Shown here piece by piece: positions 8,169 to 17,101 of a stretch of 64,000 nt of DNA. The DNA is from Haloarchaeobius sp. HME9146. Its GTDB lineage: Archaea; Halobacteriota; Halobacteria; Halobacteriales; Natrialbaceae. The translations under genes were made by a program, and so were the position numbers. How positions within the stretch are numbered: the first letter of the stretch is position 1; each line of letters starts with the position of its first letter. The notes under the pieces are model-generated. The model did not search any database. It had not been told where the DNA came from and saw only the letters and a list, made by a program, of their open reading frames with translations. The stretch is taken from positions 1,674,001-1,738,000 of the forward strand of contig NZ_JAODVR010000001.1 in NCBI RefSeq assembly GCF_025399835.1. Reading direction: 5' to 3'.

Positions 8169-8817
8169 CCTGCTCACCTCCGGAGCGCTGTTTCGAGGCG
8201 ACGGGTGACTCCCCACCCGGCGTCTCCGGGTCGGGCACCGGCGAGCCGGGACTGCGGCGTTCGTCGAAGATGACGAGCGCGTAGTCCTCCCAGCGCCGGA
8301 TGGGTTTGACTATCGATTCGTGGTCCCGCGCCGCGATGGCGTGGACGTACAGCGCGTTTCTTTCTTCGTCGTAGTCCATGGTGAGCGTCCCTGGGGTGAG
8401 GGTGATGGAGTTCGCGATGGTGGTGACGGCCACGTCGGTCTCGACGCGCAGCGGCACCTCGATGACGTCCGGGTGGATGGGCATGCTCGGCGAGAGCACG
8501 CGCCTGGCCACGTCGTAGTTCGCCGTGATGAGTTCCCAGACGAACAGCCCGACGTAGGCGGCCGCGGCCGGGACGACGCGGACCGTCCGGCTCACGCCGT
8601 ACGTCCGGGCGAAGAACCGGCGGAACAGGAAGGCGATGGGCAACCCGACGACGAGGCCGAGGATGAACTCGCCCGCCGCGAGCCACGGTTCGTCGATGAA
8701 GTGGACACCGCGGACGAACAGCCAGAGGATGGCCAGCACGAGGCCGATGGTCGGCCACTTGCGCGTCTTTCCAGGTTCCGTGCCGGTGTCGAGCTGGGTC
8801 GTTTCGTTCTCGGACAT
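8161..8817 (-). CDS. mnhE: Na+/H+ antiporter subunit MnhE/MrpE
   Basis: This 218-residue MrpE has two or three membrane spans in its N-terminal half (IGLVLAILWLFVRGVHF, AGEFILGLVVGLPIAFLF, and the AAAAYVGLFVWELI segment). The cytoplasmic MrpE domain contains TTIANSITLTPGTLTMD and LYVHAI, both diagnostic. The ATG at 8817 overlaps the mnhD stop by one nucleotide. A charged, Pro-rich C-terminal tail of about 35 residues is longer than in bacterial homologues. Confidence 0.93.
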   Translation of the reverse strand: MSENETTQLDTGTEPGKTRKWPTIGLVLAILWLFVRGVHFIDEPWLAAGEFILGLVVGLPIAFLFRRFFARTYGVSRTVRVVPAAAAYVGLFVWELITANYDVARRVLSPSMPIHPDVIEVPLRVETDVAVTTIANSITLTPGTLTMDYDEERNALYVHAIAARDHESIVKPIRRWEDYALVIFDERRSPGSPVPDPETPGGESPVASKQRSGGEQDD

Positions 8818-10475
8818 CAGTGACCACCTCCGTTTCCGCTGGTGAGACCGTCGGTGAGGTGGACGGCCTCGATGTACGCGTCGGTGTTCGTCGCCGCCTG
8901 TGCCGCGTCGATGGCCGCCGCGACGACCGGGTCGAACGCCGCGCCGACCAGCACGACCGAGAGCGCGAGCGCGAGCACGATAGCTACCTGACCGGTCGGG
9001 CGCTGTGCCACGTCGACGGCCTCCGAGGGAACCCCCCAGAAGCCGCGGTTCCACGCCCGGGTGAAGTACGCGATGGTGAGTATCGCACCGGCGAGCGCGA
9101 GTGCGACTCCGGCTCCGGAGCCGGCGTTGACCGCCGCGTCGAACACGAGGAACTTCCCGAAGAAGCCGAGGAACGGCGGAATCCCGACCAGCCCGAGCCC
9201 GGCGAGGAAGAACGCGGCCGAGAGGAACGGAAGCCGGTTCGCCAGCCCGCCGAGCCTGTCGAACTCGATGGTCCCGATGGCGGTGTTGATGGCCCCGCTG
9301 ACGAGGAACAGCGCACCTTTCGCCAGTGCGTGGTTCAGCGAGTACACCAGCGCGGCCGCGATACCGAGGACCGCGAGGTTCCCGAACGGTTCGGGAGCCG
9401 ACAGCGGCTGGTCCGCGGAGCCGCCGGCGATGGCCGTCGCGGCGAACGCGAGCGCGAGCACGATGAACCCGACCTGGCCGATACTGGAGTACGCGAGCAG
9501 GTCGTCGACGTTGTCGCGGTTGACCGCGCCGATGCCGCCGATGAGGATGCTCGCGCCGGCCATCACGAACAGGACGGGCCCGAAGAACGCCAGCACCGAG
9601 TCGCCCGCGAGCCCGGGGAGCCCGAGGTCGAGTGCGCCCGTGTCAGCGTTCGCGAAGATGGTGAAGTACAGTCGGATGATGGCGTAGACGCCGACCTTCT
9701 TCACGACGCCTGCGAGGACGGCCGCGACGGGGGCGGGGGCGGCGCGGTACGCCGCGGGCACCCACCACTGGAACGGCACGATGCCGGCCTTCAGCGCGAA
9801 GACGACGAACAGGACCGCCGAGAGGCCGAGGACCGGCGCGATGCTGACGATGCCGAACTCGGCCGGGTTCGCCAGTCTGCGGGCCAGGTCGGCCATGTTC
9901 AGCGTCCCGGTCGTCGCGTAGAGGCCACCGATAGCGACCAGCATCAGCGCGCTCCCCACAAGGTTGAGTGTGACGTACTGGAGCGCGGCCTTGGTGTGTT
10001 GCGGACCGGAGTAGAACACGACGAGCACGTAGCTCGACATGAGCATCACCTCGAACCAGACGAACAGGTTGAAGATGTCGCCGGTGAGGAACGACCCGCT
10101 CACGCCCACCAGCATGAAGTGGAACAGCGGGTGGTAGGAGACGCGTTCGGCGGACTCGTCGAGGTACAGGATGGAGAACGCGAGCGCCGCCAGCGAGACG
10201 ACGGCCGCGAGCGCGAGCATGAACACCGCGAGGTCGTCCGCGACCAGCGAGATGCCGAACGGGGCGTCCCAGTTCGACAGCTGATAGGTGAGGATCGCGT
10301 CCGAATCAGCCTGGACCTGCTGGAACAGGTACGCGACCGCGGCGACGTAGCCCACGCCACCGAGCAGGCTGATGGCCTGCTGGGGGCGCTTCGTCCGGTG
10401 TGCGACCAGCGCGAGGATGGCGGTCACGAGCGGGACGAGTATCGGTGCGATGACGGCGAGTGGGTATTCAGACAT
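8817..10475 (-). CDS. mnhD: Na+/H+ antiporter subunit MnhD/MrpD
   Basis: This is a 552-residue proton-translocating subunit related to NuoM/NuoN, with about 14 membrane spans. The conserved glutamate lies in FVWFEVMLMSSY and the conserved lysines in FALKAGIVPFQWWVP and LNHALAKGALFLVSG. The start is taken at 10475 (MSEYPLAV); it overlaps the mnhC end by 8 nt. It forms the ion-conducting pair with MnhA. The C-terminal soluble tail ends in GNGGGH. Confidence 0.94.
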   Translation of the reverse strand: MSEYPLAVIAPILVPLVTAILALVAHRTKRPQQAISLLGGVGYVAAVAYLFQQVQADSDAILTYQLSNWDAPFGISLVADDLAVFMLALAAVVSLAALAFSILYLDESAERVSYHPLFHFMLVGVSGSFLTGDIFNLFVWFEVMLMSSYVLVVFYSGPQHTKAALQYVTLNLVGSALMLVAIGGLYATTGTLNMADLARRLANPAEFGIVSIAPVLGLSAVLFVVFALKAGIVPFQWWVPAAYRAAPAPVAAVLAGVVKKVGVYAIIRLYFTIFANADTGALDLGLPGLAGDSVLAFFGPVLFVMAGASILIGGIGAVNRDNVDDLLAYSSIGQVGFIVLALAFAATAIAGGSADQPLSAPEPFGNLAVLGIAAALVYSLNHALAKGALFLVSGAINTAIGTIEFDRLGGLANRLPFLSAAFFLAGLGLVGIPPFLGFFGKFLVFDAAVNAGSGAGVALALAGAILTIAYFTRAWNRGFWGVPSEAVDVAQRPTGQVAIVLALALSVVLVGAAFDPVVAAAIDAAQAATNTDAYIEAVHLTDGLTSGNGGGH

Positions 10476-10824
10476 CGTCGGTTTCACCTCCCTGACCGAG
10501 TTGCACGAGGTCGATCGTCCCGTTCTCCTGGTAGACGCGGTAGGTCAGGACGAGCGCGAACGCGGTCGTCCCGAACCCGATGACGATGGCGGTCAGCACG
10601 AGCGCCTGGACCAGCGGGTCCGTGACGCCCGCGGCCCCTTCGCCGTGGTGACCGAGGACCGGGACGGCCCCATCCATCACGCCCATCGTGACGAGGTACA
10701 TATTCGCAGCCTGTGAGATGATGCTCACGCCCCAGACGACGCGAACGATGTCGCGACGCATGATGAGGAAGGTCCCGAGCGCGAACAGGAGCCCGAGCAC
10801 CGTGGCGAGGACGAACTCCGTCAT
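10468..10824 (-). CDS. mnhC: Na+/H+ antiporter subunit MnhC/MrpC
   Basis: This is a 118-residue NuoK-like subunit with three spans. The motif ISQAANMYLVTMG and the DPLVQALVLTAIVIGFGTTA segment are characteristic of MrpC. The ATG at 10824 overlaps the mnhB stop by 4 nt (ATGA). Confidence 0.94.
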   Translation of the reverse strand: MTEFVLATVLGLLFALGTFLIMRRDIVRVVWGVSIISQAANMYLVTMGVMDGAVPVLGHHGEGAAGVTDPLVQALVLTAIVIGFGTTAFALVLTYRVYQENGTIDLVQLGQGGETDDV

Positions 10825-11330
10825 TCGCCACCCACCACCGAGAGGATCGTGAGGAGGCCACCGACGACCACGAGGTACACCCCGAGGTCGAACGCGAAGG
10901 CGGTCGCCCAGTGTATCTCGAACAGCGTGCCGAAGACGAACTCGCCGACGACGCCGAGGCCCTCGCCGTGGTACGTGTCGTCGACCTGGTTGAGGAAGGC
11001 GTCGCCGAACGCGATGGCCCCGATGCCGCTGAGAACGGCGATGAGCAGGCCGATGGCGAACGTGCTCCGGAAGTCGGCCACGATGGCCGGTCGGTCGATG
11101 CCGAGCGAGGGCCGCACGTCACGGTCGAACAGGGTGTCCTGCAGGTACTCCAGCCCGAAGATGACGTAGATGAGGGCGAACGCGGCGGCGGTGAGCACGC
11201 CCGCGATGAAGCCCCCACCGGGGAGGTTGTGTCCCTGCAACAGCAGGGCGATGGCCGTCACCAGGATGATGGGCACGACGATGCGTGCCACCGTCCGGGC
11301 GATGACCGTCGTGTCGTCGCTGTAGCTCAT
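10821..11330 (-). CDS. mnhB: Na+/H+ antiporter subunit MnhB/MrpB
   Basis: This 169-residue MrpB-domain protein has four spans. LLLQGHNLPGGGFIAGVLTA is the signature of the MnhB family, and the last span is followed by a short VVGGE tail. It overlaps mnhA by 4 nt and mnhC by 4 nt. A second MrpB-like region is present at the C-terminus of MnhA, as usual for the family. Confidence 0.94.
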   Translation of the reverse strand: MSYSDDTTVIARTVARIVVPIILVTAIALLLQGHNLPGGGFIAGVLTAAAFALIYVIFGLEYLQDTLFDRDVRPSLGIDRPAIVADFRSTFAIGLLIAVLSGIGAIAFGDAFLNQVDDTYHGEGLGVVGEFVFGTLFEIHWATAFAFDLGVYLVVVGGLLTILSVVGGE

Positions 11331-13915
11331 TCGGTCTCACCCCGTTCGCGCAGGGCAACCAGAGTCACGACCGACAGTGCGGCCATCGCGACGACAGCTA
11401 TCTCTCCCATCGTATCGAATGCGCGGAAGTCGACCAAGATGACGTTGACGATGTTCGTCCCACCCGCCTCGGGGTAGGATGCCGCAGCCAGCGTGGTCGC
11501 GATGGTGTCGGGCTGGTTCGCCGTCGTCAACAGGACGGTGACGAACACCGTCGCACCGACGACGAGCGAGAGCGCCCCGTCACGCAGCACGCGCACCCGG
11601 TTCCACTTGCCGTAGAACGCGGGGAGCTTGTCGAGGACGAGCAGGAAGATGACCAGCACGAGCGTCTCGACGACCAGTTGCGTCAGCGCGAGGTCGGGCG
11701 CGTTGGCGAGGATGAAGAATATCGCCACCATGAACCCGAGGATGGAGAGCGTGAGCACCCCGGCGATGTGCGAGGGTGCGCGGCTCACCGCGAGCGCGGC
11801 CACGACGGCCAGCGAGAGCACGAGCACGATGGGCACCGAGGTCGTCAGGCTCACGTCCTGGGTCAGCACCGCCCAGCCGATGAGGGCGCTCACACCAGCG
11901 ACGAGCACGCCCGCGACACCGGTCGCGGTCCGCAGCGAGACGTTGCTGAACAGCATCGCTGTGACCACGAGGACCGTCCCGACCAGGACGATGGGAAGCA
12001 CCGACCCGAGCGTCGACGGCAGATTGGGCGAGACCCCCGCGGCAACGTAGCCGAGGATGGTGAGGGTCGCGAACGCCGCGACGGTCCAGGTCGCGTACGT
12101 GCGAAGGAGACCGTTCTGGACGAGGTCCCGAAGGCGGTCACTGTTGGGGTTGAGCGCCTCGGTGGCGTTGTCGTACCACCAGTTCGCACGGACCGGGCCC
12201 TTCAGGAGCGACCGGATACCGTGGTGCAGCCGGTCGTACTGCGGGTAGGCGACGAGGCCGAGCGCGATGGTCGCCGCGCTCATGCCGGCCCACGGACTCG
12301 CCTTCGTCGGCAGGTAGTAGTGGAACGTCTCGGACTCGGCACCCAGCGGTTCGACCGCGTGGATGACCTCGCCGACGAACGAGTTGATGAAGCCACCGAG
12401 CGGGCCGAGGTAGACCTCGAACGTCGACGTGACGCCGACGATTCCGACGAGGCCCGCCAGCGTCGCGAGGACGGCCGGCGGCGCGAGCATCGCCAGCGGC
12501 GGCGAGTGGACGTGCCCCAGCTCGTCGGGCTTCTCCCCGAAGAACAGCATCAGGAAGCGGATGGAGTAGAGGAACGTGAAGACGCTCCCGAAGACGGCGA
12601 CCACCGGGATGAGCCAGAAGATGCCGCCCGAGGCGGCCCCGGTCTCCCACGCGCCGTGGAAGAGGAACTCCTTGGAGTAGAACCCGTTGAACGGCGGGAT
12701 GCCGGCCATCCCGAGCGCGGCGACGGCCGCGATGACCGCGGTGAACGGCAGGTCCTCACGGAGGCCACCTAACTCGGCTATCTTCCGCGTCCCTGCCTCG
12801 TGCGCGATGATACCTGCGACGAGGAACAGGGTCGCCTTGAACAGCGCGTGGTTCAGGATGTGGAACGCACCCGTCTCCGCGCCGAGGTGGCCCGCGAAGC
12901 CGAAGCCGGCGACGATGAGGCCCAGATGGGAGGCGGTCGAGTACGCGAGCAGCTCCTTGATGTCGGTCGCCGAGACCGCGAGGATGGCCGTGACGGTCAT
13001 CGTCAACAGGCCCAGCGTCGCGAACACGAGTGTCCACAGTTCGAGACTACCCGGGTGTGCGCCCTCGGGCATGAACAGCGGGCGCATCCGGCCGACGAGG
13101 TAGACGCCGGCCTTGACCATCGTCGCGGAGTGCAGGAAGGCCGAAACCGGCGTCGGGGCCTCCATGGCGTTCGGCAGCCAGATGTGCAGGGGAACCTGCG
13201 CGGACTTGGCCGCCGCACCGATGCCGATGAGTGCGAGGACGAGCCAGAAGACGCCCTGCTCCTCCATCGCGGCGCGCATCGCCTCGGCGTTCTCCGCGCT
13301 ACCCAGCATGGCGTTCTCGCCGCCGAACAGCGCCCACGTCGCCTGGCCGAGCGCGTCGACACTGACCGTGTGCAGGATGACGAAGCCGACCAGCATGAAC
13401 AGGCCACCCGCGACCGTGATGAGCATGGATTTGCGGGCGGCGTACTGCGAGGATTCCTGGTCGGTGTAGTGCCCGATGAGCAGGAACGAGGTCAGGCTCG
13501 TCAGCTCCCAGAACAGGAAGAGGGTGATGAGGTCGGCCGCGAGCGCGACGCCCAGCATCGACCCCATGAACGCCAGCAGCGTGGCGTAATACTTCGGCTG
13601 CCCGGGTTCGCCGTGCATGTACCCACCCGAGTAGGTGAGGATTGCGACGCCAACCCCGGTGGCGAGCGTGGCGATGAGCAGCGAGAGTCCATCGACGTAG
13701 AACCGCAGGGATACGTCGAGTGTCGGTATCCACTCCACCCCCGCACTGCCGTGCGTGCCGTAGAGCTGGGAGACCAGCCCGAGACACACGAGCGCGACGG
13801 CCGCAGCGAAGTACGCCGTCCGTTCGCCGAGGACGCGAAAGACGAACGGGACGGCGGCCGCGCCGAGGAACGGCAGGCCCACGAGGGCGAGGAGGACCGC
13901 AAGGTCCGGTGTCAT
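11327..13915 (-). CDS. mnhA: Na+/H+ antiporter subunit MnhA/MrpA
   Basis: This 862-residue NuoL-like subunit is the first gene of the operon. The N-terminal two thirds is the proton-pumping domain (FLFWELTSLTSFLLIGHY with the key Glu; IWLPNAMEAPTPVSAFLHSA; LNHALFKATLFL). The C-terminal part carries the DUF4040 region (FILANAPDLALTQLVVETL) and an MrpB-related end with an FDTMGEIAV motif. The length is near that of other archaeal MrpA proteins and no frameshift is seen. The complex exports Na+ and supports pH and salt balance. Confidence 0.95.
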   Translation of the reverse strand: MTPDLAVLLALVGLPFLGAAAVPFVFRVLGERTAYFAAAVALVCLGLVSQLYGTHGSAGVEWIPTLDVSLRFYVDGLSLLIATLATGVGVAILTYSGGYMHGEPGQPKYYATLLAFMGSMLGVALAADLITLFLFWELTSLTSFLLIGHYTDQESSQYAARKSMLITVAGGLFMLVGFVILHTVSVDALGQATWALFGGENAMLGSAENAEAMRAAMEEQGVFWLVLALIGIGAAAKSAQVPLHIWLPNAMEAPTPVSAFLHSATMVKAGVYLVGRMRPLFMPEGAHPGSLELWTLVFATLGLLTMTVTAILAVSATDIKELLAYSTASHLGLIVAGFGFAGHLGAETGAFHILNHALFKATLFLVAGIIAHEAGTRKIAELGGLREDLPFTAVIAAVAALGMAGIPPFNGFYSKEFLFHGAWETGAASGGIFWLIPVVAVFGSVFTFLYSIRFLMLFFGEKPDELGHVHSPPLAMLAPPAVLATLAGLVGIVGVTSTFEVYLGPLGGFINSFVGEVIHAVEPLGAESETFHYYLPTKASPWAGMSAATIALGLVAYPQYDRLHHGIRSLLKGPVRANWWYDNATEALNPNSDRLRDLVQNGLLRTYATWTVAAFATLTILGYVAAGVSPNLPSTLGSVLPIVLVGTVLVVTAMLFSNVSLRTATGVAGVLVAGVSALIGWAVLTQDVSLTTSVPIVLVLSLAVVAALAVSRAPSHIAGVLTLSILGFMVAIFFILANAPDLALTQLVVETLVLVIFLLVLDKLPAFYGKWNRVRVLRDGALSLVVGATVFVTVLLTTANQPDTIATTLAAASYPEAGGTNIVNVILVDFRAFDTMGEIAVVAMAALSVVTLVALRERGETE

Positions 13916-13950
13916 AGCTACTCGAAACGTACGACGAACCCGACTTATGT

Positions 13951-13960
13951 CTTCTTAAAG
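13951..13960 (-). promoter_or_regulatory. Probable promoter of the mnhABCDEFG operon
   Basis: On the minus strand CTTTAAGAAG is a TATA-like element about 40 nt upstream of the mnhA ATG at 13915, giving a predicted leader of about 15 nt. A second AT-rich stretch (ACATAAG, 13944-13950) is an alternative box. Confidence 0.4.
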
Positions 13961-14081
13961 CGGTCGCTCACGTTCATCGCAGTACGAAACGTTATGTACG
14001 ACCCCGATGCACGATAGGATACGATGCACCGCGGCTGTGATTACAGACGGGCGAGCGTGACATCGGTGTGTCGAGGTGGCC

Positions 14082-14648
14082 ATGAGTAGTCAGACGACCG
14101 TCATCGACGGCCGACTCTCGAAGGGCGAGATATTCGACGTTCTTCGCAACCAACGACGCCGGTTCGTCCTCCAGTACCTCAAACGGCGGGGCGAACCGGT
14201 CGAACTCGGCGACCTCGCGACCCAGGTCGCCGCCTGGGAGTACCGCACTCCCTGCGAGAAGGTCACCTCGGAACAGCGCAAGCGCGTCTACACGACCCTC
14301 CAGCAGACCCACCTCCCCCGGATGGCGGAGGCGAACATCATCGAGTACGACTCCGACTCGGGGCTCATCCAACCCACCACGCGCACGAAGGACCTCTCTA
14401 TCTACCTCGAGATCGTCCCCGGCAGCGAACTCCCCTGGCGCGAGTACTACCTCTCGCTCGGGGCGGTCAGCTGTGCGCTCTGTGCCGCGGTCTGGGGCAA
14501 CGTCTACCCGTTCACCGTGCTGCCCGACGTGGCATGGGCGATGCTCATCTCCGTCTCGTTCACCGTCTCCGCCGCGATACACATCTACTACGAGCAGAAC
14601 ATGCGGTTGGGCGACCTCGAGGTCCCGCCCGAACTCGACCTCGAGTGA
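14082..14648 (+). CDS. Winged-helix regulator with two C-terminal membrane spans (DUF7344-like)
   Basis: In this 188-residue protein the N-terminal about 100 residues form a winged helix (KGEIFDVLRNQRRRFVLQYL, VELGDLATQVAAWEY, RKRVYTTLQQTHLPRMAEAN), the pattern of the haloarchaeal DUF7344 domain. Two hydrophobic segments follow (LSLGAVSCALCAAVWGNVY and VAWAMLISVSFTVSAAIHIYY). It is therefore a membrane-tethered putative DNA-binding protein; target and signal are unknown. An in-frame GTG at 14076 is an alternative start. It lies divergently from the mnh operon and just upstream of a pilin gene, so either could be a target, but that is inference. Confidence 0.7.
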   Translation: MSSQTTVIDGRLSKGEIFDVLRNQRRRFVLQYLKRRGEPVELGDLATQVAAWEYRTPCEKVTSEQRKRVYTTLQQTHLPRMAEANIIEYDSDSGLIQPTTRTKDLSIYLEIVPGSELPWREYYLSLGAVSCALCAAVWGNVYPFTVLPDVAWAMLISVSFTVSAAIHIYYEQNMRLGDLEVPPELDLE

Positions 14649-14697
14649 CCAGCTCATTCGATTCCGCGCGGGATATCGCGGCACGCTTGGCCGTTCC

Positions 14698-14703
14698 GTT
14701 TAT
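14698..14703 (+). promoter_or_regulatory. TATA element for the pilin gene
   Basis: TTTATA is centred about 29 nt before the ATG at 14730; it is a clear box in otherwise GC-rich DNA. Confidence 0.5.
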
Positions 14704-14729
14704 ACCACCGTACCACCGATTAGCACCAG

Positions 14730-15188
14730 ATGCAACTTCGGGCCCTCGTAACCGACGACGACGCGCTCTCGCCGGTCATCGGTGTCGTGCTGATGGTGGC
14801 GGTGACGGTCGTGCTGTCTGCCGCCGTCGGGGCGTTCGTCCTCGATATCGGCTCGCAGGTGACACAGAAATCACCGAACGTCGTCGTGGGGTACGATTTC
14901 GCTGTGGACGGGGCCTCGGACGAGTACGTCAACCTGACCCACACCGGCGGTGACGACGTGAAATCGGGGAACGTCGAGGTGTTCATCAACGGGACGATCG
15001 CGTGGAACGACGGTGCGCAGGGCTCGTGGACGGTCGGGGCCGACGACTGGGCGGGCGGAGAGATCACGGGCGGCAACCAGCTCGTCCTGCAGGGTGGGAC
15101 TGCAGACGTTTCGACCGGCGATTCGGTCCAGGTCATCTGGCGCAAGGGCGACAGCTCGTCCATCCTGAGCAGCAAGACCGTCTCGTAG
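14730..15188 (+). CDS. Type IV pilin-like protein
   Basis: This 152-residue protein starts MQLRALVTDDDALSPVIGVV, the class III/type IV prepilin leader of haloarchaeal pilins with the SPVIG motif after the predicted PibD cleavage site. A hydrophobic assembly helix (VVLMVAVTVVLSAAVGAFVL) comes next. The remaining about 110 residues form an extracellular beta-rich domain containing N-glycosylation sequons (for example NLT and NGT). It is probably assembled into an adhesion pilus on the cell surface. It is an orphan: no pilus ATPase or membrane platform gene is nearby. Confidence 0.85.
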   Translation: MQLRALVTDDDALSPVIGVVLMVAVTVVLSAAVGAFVLDIGSQVTQKSPNVVVGYDFAVDGASDEYVNLTHTGGDDVKSGNVEVFINGTIAWNDGAQGSWTVGADDWAGGEITGGNQLVLQGGTADVSTGDSVQVIWRKGDSSSILSSKTVS

Positions 15189-15210
15189 GGACGACGCAAT
15201 AATCGTCAGC

Positions 15211-15217
15211 TTTTATT
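15211..15217 (+). promoter_or_regulatory. TATA element for hpt
   Basis: TTTTATT is centred exactly 26 nt before the ATG at 15240, indicating a leaderless transcript. Confidence 0.5.
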
Positions 15218-15239
15218 GCTGGTTCCCCCGACCTACGAC

Positions 15240-15809
15240 ATGGACCAACTCAAGGAATCCCTCCTCGACGCGCCGATCATCGAGAAGAACGGATACCACT
15301 ACTTCGTCCACCCCATCAGCGACGGCGTCCCGCAGCTCGACCCCGGACTCCTCCGCGAGATCGTCATCCGCATCATCCGGAAGGCCGAACTCGAAGAGGT
15401 CGACAAGATCGTCACACCGGCCGCGATGGGGATCCACATATCCACGGCCGTCTCCCTGATGACCGACATCCCGCTGACGGTCATCCGGAAGCGCGAGTAC
15501 GGCCTCGAGGGCGAGGTGTCGCTCGCCCAGCAGACCGGCTACTCCGAGAACGAGATGTTCATCAACGACGTCCACGAGGGCGACCGCGTGCTCGTTCTCG
15601 ACGACGTGCTCTCGACCGGTGGCACCCTCGCCGCGGTCCTCGGCGCGCTCGACGAGATCGGCGCGGACGTCGTCGACTGCGTCGCGGTCATCAAGAAGGT
15701 CGGCGGCGAGAACAAGATCGAGGAGTCACCGTACGACGTGAAGACGCTCATCAACGTCGACGTCGTCGACGGCGAGGTCGTCATCGTCGACGAAGACGGC
15801 GACGACTGA
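15240..15809 (+). CDS. hpt: Hypoxanthine/guanine phosphoribosyltransferase
   Basis: This 189-residue type I phosphoribosyltransferase salvages hypoxanthine and guanine with PRPP in the cytoplasm. The PRPP-binding motif [18 protein letters not shown] is intact (about residues 119-136), the hood region [14 protein letters not shown] is present, and the flexible loop contains [13 protein letters not shown]. The length equals that of haloarchaeal HGPRTase-like proteins. Adenine as substrate cannot be excluded by sequence. The upstream in-frame start at 15216 would precede the predicted transcription start, so I use 15240. Confidence 0.9.
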   Translation: MDQLKESLLDAPIIEKNGYHYFVHPISDGVPQLDPGLLREIVIRIIRKAELEEVDKIVTPAAMGIHISTAVSLMTDIPLTVIRKREYGLEGEVSLAQQTGYSENEMFINDVHEGDRVLVLDDVLSTGGTLAAVLGALDEIGADVVDCVAVIKKVGGENKIEESPYDVKTLINVDVVDGEVVIVDEDGDD

Positions 15810-15838
15810 GTCGGCCGGCCGTCCCTGTTCTACCCGTT

Positions 15839-16858
15839 TCAGTCCGCGTCGCTCCCGACCCGTGGGTCGAGCACGGTGTAGGCGATGTCCTGGACGAAGT
15901 TGCCGACGATACCCACGAACGCGACCACCATCGTCACGCCGAGGATGAGTGGCATGTCCCGCGCGCTCACCGCCTGAAGCATGAGGGCGGCGAGGCCGTC
16001 GATGTTGAACACGGACTCGATGACGAACACGCTGAGGACGAGGACGCTCAGCATGTCGGTGAAGAAGAGCGAGACCAGCGGAATCGCGGCGTTGCGGATG
16101 ACGTGGCGGGCGACCCGGATGGGACCGGCACCCTTCGCGCGGGCGATCTTCACGAACTCGGTGTCGATGTATTCGAGCGACTCCGCGCGTGCGTAGCGCA
16201 ACTGTCCTGCGAACAGGGCCGTGGTCAGGGTGGCGATGGGCAGCAGGTAGTACTGCTGCGTGGTCGTGAGTTCGGGTCCGGGCAGGACGCCCCAGTGGAG
16301 CGTGAACCCGAGGTGGAACAGTTGGCTGGAGTCGATGGGATAGGGAAACCCGATGATGTTGTGCTGGTTGACGATGGCGTCCACGAGGATGTACGCCAGC
16401 CAGAAGTTCGGGACGCCGAGCCCGAGATAGGCGACGGTCGTGACCAGCCTGTCGCTGAAGGTGTGTTGGCGGAACGCGGCGAACAGCCCGAAGCTGATAC
16501 CGAACACCGCGGCGAGGACGATAGAGGGGACGAGGTACGCGAGTGTCATCCCCGCCCGGTCGCCGATGACGTCGAGGACCGGTTGTCCGGTGCTGTAGGA
16601 GATTCCCCAGTCCCCGGTCGAGATACCGACGATCCACTTCGCCCAGCGCTGGACGAGCGGGTCGTTCAGGTTGCGGGCCTCGCGGTAGGCCGCGACGGCC
16701 TTGTCGACGTCCTGGCCGGTGTTGCTCGCCTGGTACGCCACCGAGCCGACGTTCGGGTCGTTGGTCAGCGCGATGACGCCGAAGGCGATACTGATGACGA
16801 GATACGTCGAGAAGAGTGCGAAGGCACCCCGCCGGAGGAGCTTTCGTCCCATACTCAT
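15839..16858 (-). CDS. dppB: Peptide-type ABC transporter permease (DppB family)
   Basis: This 339-residue membrane permease has six predicted spans and the BPD_transp_1 EAA loop EYIDTEFVKIARAKGAG. The segment QRWAKWIVGISTGDWGISY is the DppB/OppB signature periplasm-side region. A GGAGGTGA ribosome-binding site (minus strand, 16867-16874) precedes the ATG. It is transcribed away from dppC-dppD-dppF, so the two permeases of one transporter are in divergent units. The substrate is probably a peptide, but nickel or sugar transporters share this fold. No binding protein is nearby. Confidence 0.85.
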   Translation of the reverse strand: MSMGRKLLRRGAFALFSTYLVISIAFGVIALTNDPNVGSVAYQASNTGQDVDKAVAAYREARNLNDPLVQRWAKWIVGISTGDWGISYSTGQPVLDVIGDRAGMTLAYLVPSIVLAAVFGISFGLFAAFRQHTFSDRLVTTVAYLGLGVPNFWLAYILVDAIVNQHNIIGFPYPIDSSQLFHLGFTLHWGVLPGPELTTTQQYYLLPIATLTTALFAGQLRYARAESLEYIDTEFVKIARAKGAGPIRVARHVIRNAAIPLVSLFFTDMLSVLVLSVFVIESVFNIDGLAALMLQAVSARDMPLILGVTMVVAFVGIVGNFVQDIAYTVLDPRVGSDAD

Positions 16859-16930
16859 CGGCGGTCACCTCCCATGGGTGCTGTACCGTCGGTGGAGAGC
16901 ATCGTTCGACTCAGCGGTCACCCACTAACG

Positions 16931-16939
16931 TAATAAAAA
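16931..16939 (-). promoter_or_regulatory. Promoter elements in the dppB/dppC intergenic region
   Basis: The minus strand reads TTTTTATTA here, a TATA box placing the dppB start of transcription near 16909 and leaving a leader of about 50 nt. Facing it, CATTTTAG at 17013-17020 and CCTTTTTACG near 17023 are candidate boxes for the dppC side. Confidence 0.4.
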
Positions 16940-17087
16940 CCAGTGACAGAGACGGTGTTTTCACCAGAGATCGGTCGCTTTCGGGTGGTTCCAATGTTAA
17001 ATACCAGTTTGACATTTTAGTACCTTTTTACGGTTCGGGCAATATGTCTGGGTCACGAATGACGGTCCGCCCTGGTTCCTCGACATC

Positions 17088-17094
17088 GGAGGTG
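17088..17094 (+). promoter_or_regulatory. Strong ribosome-binding site of dppC
   Basis: GGAGGTG lies 7 nt before the ATG at 17102 and selects that start. It is unusual in this window, where most first genes look leaderless. Confidence 0.6.
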
Positions 17095-17101
17095 CAGACA
17101 G

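Noticed and set aside
8820-10583. 587-codon plus-strand frame opposite mnhD
   Set aside because: Antisense of a clear NuoM-like protein; highly charged low-complexity sequence.
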